The position numbers and the translations under genes were made by a program. Below the pieces are notes generated by a model. That model saw only the letters and a list, made by a program, of their open reading frames with translations, was not told the DNA's origin and ran no database searches. A stretch of 64,000 nucleotides of DNA, from contig CP075525.1 of assembly GCA_025808415.1 (NCBI GenBank), forward strand, positions 1,845,501 to 1,909,500, given 5' to 3'. Source of the DNA: Cyclobacteriaceae bacterium. Lineage in GTDB: Bacteria; Bacteroidota; Bacteroidia; Cytophagales; Cyclobacteriaceae. Positions 61,581-64,000 of the stretch are shown here, one piece after another. Within the stretch, counting starts at the first letter, position 1; every line of letters begins with the position of its first letter.

Positions 61581-62582
61581 TTAAATTCCTGCTTTACTAA
61601 TGGGTTTCAGTTGCCCCGTTTTTACAAAATATTTTTCAAGCACCAGAAGGGAAAGCAAGTCTTCGCGCTTTTTGTTGCGGAACTGGTTGATATAGTCGTG
61701 TGCATTTTTTAGGATTTCCAGTGCTTTGTCTGTATTGTTAATGTAATAGGTTAGCCGTTCTTCCAGGTCCGAATAATCATCCTTAATAGCCACATAATGA
61801 TAATCCGGGATTAATGTGCCCTCCATAAACCATGTCTCGTACGTTGGACGGGGCATTACCGCCAATGAATTGGAAGACATTACCCATTTCAGGTTAGTGG
61901 CTACATCATTGCCTTCTATGCAAAGAATGAACTTATACGCTAATTGTTCATCAATAGTCATCCTGCCTTTTAACCATTCATCAGGCCCCAGCCCGCCACC
62001 CACTTTACCCAGGTTGCACAGGGGCGAGTTGAAATGTATTTGAAGGAACTTCAGCCGGTGTTGTCGGTTTTCGGAAGCGCTGCCGGTTACGCCACGCCAA
62101 ACCATCATATTTTTTTTGTTCACAAAGGGCATGTCGTACTTCACGAACATAAAATGCCGCGACTTTTCAAGTTTAAGGATGACTGAATTTTTATTTTCCC
62201 CCTGCACCGGGCGGCTCTTGGTAATGGAGGGTTCATCCGGAACATGGGTTATATCGCCAAACAGGAAACTTGCCTTTAACTGATGGTTGAAAAAGCGGGT
62301 AAATTCAACCGCATCAAAATAATAAACACGCTTTCGCTTCGGCATTTTCAAGGCTTCAAGCTTAATGGCATTATTACCGAGCGTAACGTTATCAGTAAGT
62401 TTGTTGTAGTAGTTAAGCCGATAGTTTATGTAGTTGAGGTCGTAGGAATCGATCGATTTAAGTTTTTGCCTCATGACAAGCCGGCAAAGAAATTTGGGGT
62501 ACAGTTCGCGCCAGATGCACCCTGCGTAATAAAAGAGTTTGATGTTTTTATGCGATAAGAATAGTTTCTTTAATGCGAACAT
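61581..62582 (-). CDS. Family 90 glycosyltransferase (LPS-modifying / CAP10-like)
   Basis: Product of 333 residues. The C-terminal blocks MVWRGVTGSA, KFILCIEGNDVATNLKWVMS and SNSLAVMPRPTYETWFMEGT then HYVAIKDDYSDLEERLTYYI are the GT90 (CAP10) pattern that transfers xylose or a related sugar. The N-terminus has one hydrophobic patch but no clear signal. First gene of the minus-strand polysaccharide unit. Confidence 0.85.
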   Translation of the reverse strand: MFALKKLFLSHKNIKLFYYAGCIWRELYPKFLCRLVMRQKLKSIDSYDLNYINYRLNYYNKLTDNVTLGNNAIKLEALKMPKRKRVYYFDAVEFTRFFNHQLKASFLFGDITHVPDEPSITKSRPVQGENKNSVILKLEKSRHFMFVKYDMPFVNKKNMMVWRGVTGSASENRQHRLKFLQIHFNSPLCNLGKVGGGLGPDEWLKGRMTIDEQLAYKFILCIEGNDVATNLKWVMSSNSLAVMPRPTYETWFMEGTLIPDYHYVAIKDDYSDLEERLTYYINNTDKALEILKNAHDYINQFRNKKREDLLSLLVLEKYFVKTGQLKPISKAGI

Positions 62583-62718
62583 GAGCAGTTATTAACTAAC
62601 AAAAATAGTGAAGAAATATGCGCCAAAGAATTTGAAGCTGATTTTGTTCTCAACTGATTCATAGTATATTGGAATACAAATTCAGTAATTTTACAAAACT
62701 AACCTTTGCTGCTTATTC

Positions 62719-63537
62719 ATGAAAAACGTCTTAGCCGTAATCGTAAATTTCGGATCGGAGCAGAAAAAATACCTTCAACAAGTGGTCACTGCACTCAAAG
62801 AAATTAAAGCCTTTAAAATCACTGTTTTTGTCAATTCGAATATTTCCCTTCCAGATATTACCGGTATTGACCGTGTAAACGTAATTGAGCGATACACAAA
62901 GTGGGATATTTCCAACTTGTTCTTCAAGATTGATAAACGCTTTTGGAACGGAAAGGTATTTGATTACAAGCTACTTCCGATGACCTGCCGTCAGGTCATC
63001 GACCAGGAATCGGAAAATTTTGATTATTTCATTTTTACTGAGAATGATCACCTGTGGCGTGAGGATCACATCAGTAGTTTTATCGAGTATGAACGTATTC
63101 TTCCGGAAAACAGGATAGCCGGATTGATTCAGTATGAAGAATTTGATGATGCATCGGGTTTTTATTACCCGGCTTATCACGGCAATTATGACTGGGATTT
63201 TGATTCCGTAGAAGAATATTCCGGAAAGAAGTTTGCGCATTTCACTAACCTGAATCAATCGTGTTTTATAATTTCTAAAGAACAACTCCATCGGATTAAA
63301 CTGATGCACGGAAACTTTGCCCGGTTTTATGGTAACGATCACTACAGAACCATACCCAAGGTCAATACGGACATTTATCAGCATTGCGGCATGAAAAAAG
63401 TAATTTGTATTTCGGAGTTTGAAAAAAACATTATCCACCACCTTCCCAATATCTACACCACGGGTAAACTTGGAAGAAACAAGCTTGGTTCGGACCAGGC
63501 ACGGATGCAAGCCGCCCTGCATCGCCTCTTGCAATAG
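62719..63537 (+). CDS. Glycosyltransferase-like protein of unknown specificity
   Basis: Product of 272 residues. It starts with a GT-A-like strand (VLAVIVNFGSEQKKYLQQVV) and has an acidic DxD-type site, NFDYFIFTENDHLWREDH. Then FAHFTNLNQSCFIISKEQLH resembles the acceptor side of GT2-like enzymes. It is not a close match to any family I know. Genomic position next to GT2, FkbM and GT90 genes supports surface glycan synthesis. Divergent from the GT90 gene. Confidence 0.6.
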   Translation: MKNVLAVIVNFGSEQKKYLQQVVTALKEIKAFKITVFVNSNISLPDITGIDRVNVIERYTKWDISNLFFKIDKRFWNGKVFDYKLLPMTCRQVIDQESENFDYFIFTENDHLWREDHISSFIEYERILPENRIAGLIQYEEFDDASGFYYPAYHGNYDWDFDSVEEYSGKKFAHFTNLNQSCFIISKEQLHRIKLMHGNFARFYGNDHYRTIPKVNTDIYQHCGMKKVICISEFEKNIIHHLPNIYTTGKLGRNKLGSDQARMQAALHRLLQ

Positions 63538-63538
63538 T

Positions 63539-64000
63539 TTACCGGTGATAAAGGGATTGCATGAATGCAGCGATTTCCATCATCCAGGCAATGCCAACAT
63601 GAACGACAACACCGCCCCATATACTTTTTGTTTCATAAGCGAACACACCCAGGATGTAGCCGCCAAAAATTGAGCTGATGGCTTCGGGCATAGGTTTTCC
63701 AAAGTGTAGCGAACAATACAAACAGGCCATAGGCAAAATGGCCGAGCGGCCGAGACAGGCCAGCATGCCCAGTACGAGAAACCCCCTGTAAAAAAATTCG
63801 ATCGTTACAAAGTTAAGGGCATAGGCCAGTTCATAACCGGCAACGGTTAACCATTCGGGAATGCCGAGGTAGCTAGGTGCTGTTGTGGTGATGTACATCG
63901 GGTATTGTTTTTGAAACCCGGGCAAAAATGACGCTGCAACAATAACCGGAAGCATAGTTGCCAGAATAATAAGATAAGGCTTCAGTACAGCGGATGAGCC
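63539..64000 (-). CDS. CPBP-family intramembrane metalloprotease, C-terminal part (cut by window end)
   Basis: The frame is open from 63539 to the window end, 153 codons visible. Multi-helix membrane protein with the CPBP (CAAX protease) motifs: Glu and Arg in TIEFFYRGFLVLG, His in LYCSLHFGKP, and His in VVVHVGIAWMMEIA. The last matches the third metal-site helix. The N-terminus lies beyond base 64000, so the first Met at 63955 need not be the start. Substrate unknown. The stop lies beside that of the convergent GT-like gene. Confidence 0.82.
   Translation of the reverse strand, partial: GSSAVLKPYLIILATMLPVIVAASFLPGFQKQYPMYITTTAPSYLGIPEWLTVAGYELAYALNFVTIEFFYRGFLVLGMLACLGRSAILPMACLYCSLHFGKPMPEAISSIFGGYILGVFAYETKSIWGGVVVHVGIAWMMEIAAFMQSLYHR

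Noticed and set aside
1..64000. tRNA, rRNA or riboswitch genes
   Set aside because: No T-loop GGTTCRANNCC with matching acceptor arms, rRNA signature or known riboswitch core was recognised by eye; a covariance-model scan would be decisive.

Overview
The window is chromosomal DNA of a Bacteroidota bacterium, most likely in the order Cytophagales. The evidence is a type IX secretion (T9SS) plug protein, secreted proteins with T9SS sorting tails (a type B tail on a giant SprB-repeat adhesin and a type A tail on a DUF1501 protein), a DUF3276 (PUR-alpha-like) protein, DUF1800/DUF1501, DUF2911, DUF4159 and DUF3575 families, little Shine-Dalgarno signal ahead of genes, and promoters of the Bacteroidota form TTTG-N19-TAnnTTTG. 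Species cannot be named from the sequence alone.

Layout. 1-14.1 kb: the 5' part of smc (minus strand, cut by the window edge), a TM-anchored hypothetical protein, a small secreted protein and the 2485-residue SprB-repeat adhesin, a LuxC-type acyl-CoA reductase divergent from a dicluster ferredoxin, a DUF58 protein, DUF3276 and ychF. 14.2-20.7 kb: an accessory island. It starts after a solitary cas6 and contains the stump of an AAA ATPase, a broken Rhs/YD-repeat gene with an AT-rich variable tip, small membrane proteins that look like immunity proteins, and a REP-associated tyrosine transposase (RAYT) lying between inverted REP palindromes. Further REP copies and a tandem duplication of the 3' end of the T9SS plug gene follow. 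A copy of the last codons of cas6 recurs at the far edge of the island.

20.7-34.1 kb: the T9SS plug protein, an ECF sigma factor overlapping a TM/beta-barrel protein, a truncated lipoprotein gene, Thermus-type isocitrate dehydrogenase with a striking dyad at its start, a DUF6671 zinc-ribbon protein, an ABC-F ATPase, a PQQ-type sugar dehydrogenase, an Lgt-like protein, dCMP deaminase, a 22-residue Lys/Ala peptide and murB. 34.2-46.4 kb: a DUF1800-DUF1501-barrel-lipoprotein operon, HMG-CoA lyase, a TPR protein, dprA, a MerR regulator, a beta-propeller protein and two tandem M23 peptidases.

46.5-64 kb: alaS, gatB (apparently with an AUU start) and a TlpA-like lipoprotein in one operon; DUF4159 and two DUF3575 proteins; thyA; serine dehydratase beta chain; TolC and HlyD efflux components; inorganic pyrophosphatase; then a surface-polysaccharide set (GT2, FkbM, GT90, a GT-like protein) and a CPBP protease cut by the window end. 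Most of the window is ordinary core genome. The 14.2-20.7 kb island is the stretch with undescribed-looking structure: polymorphic-toxin remnants, RAYT/REP units that have entered coding sequences, and duplicated gene ends at its edges. No rRNA, tRNA or CRISPR array was found, and apart from the island no gene-free stretch exceeds about 240 bases.
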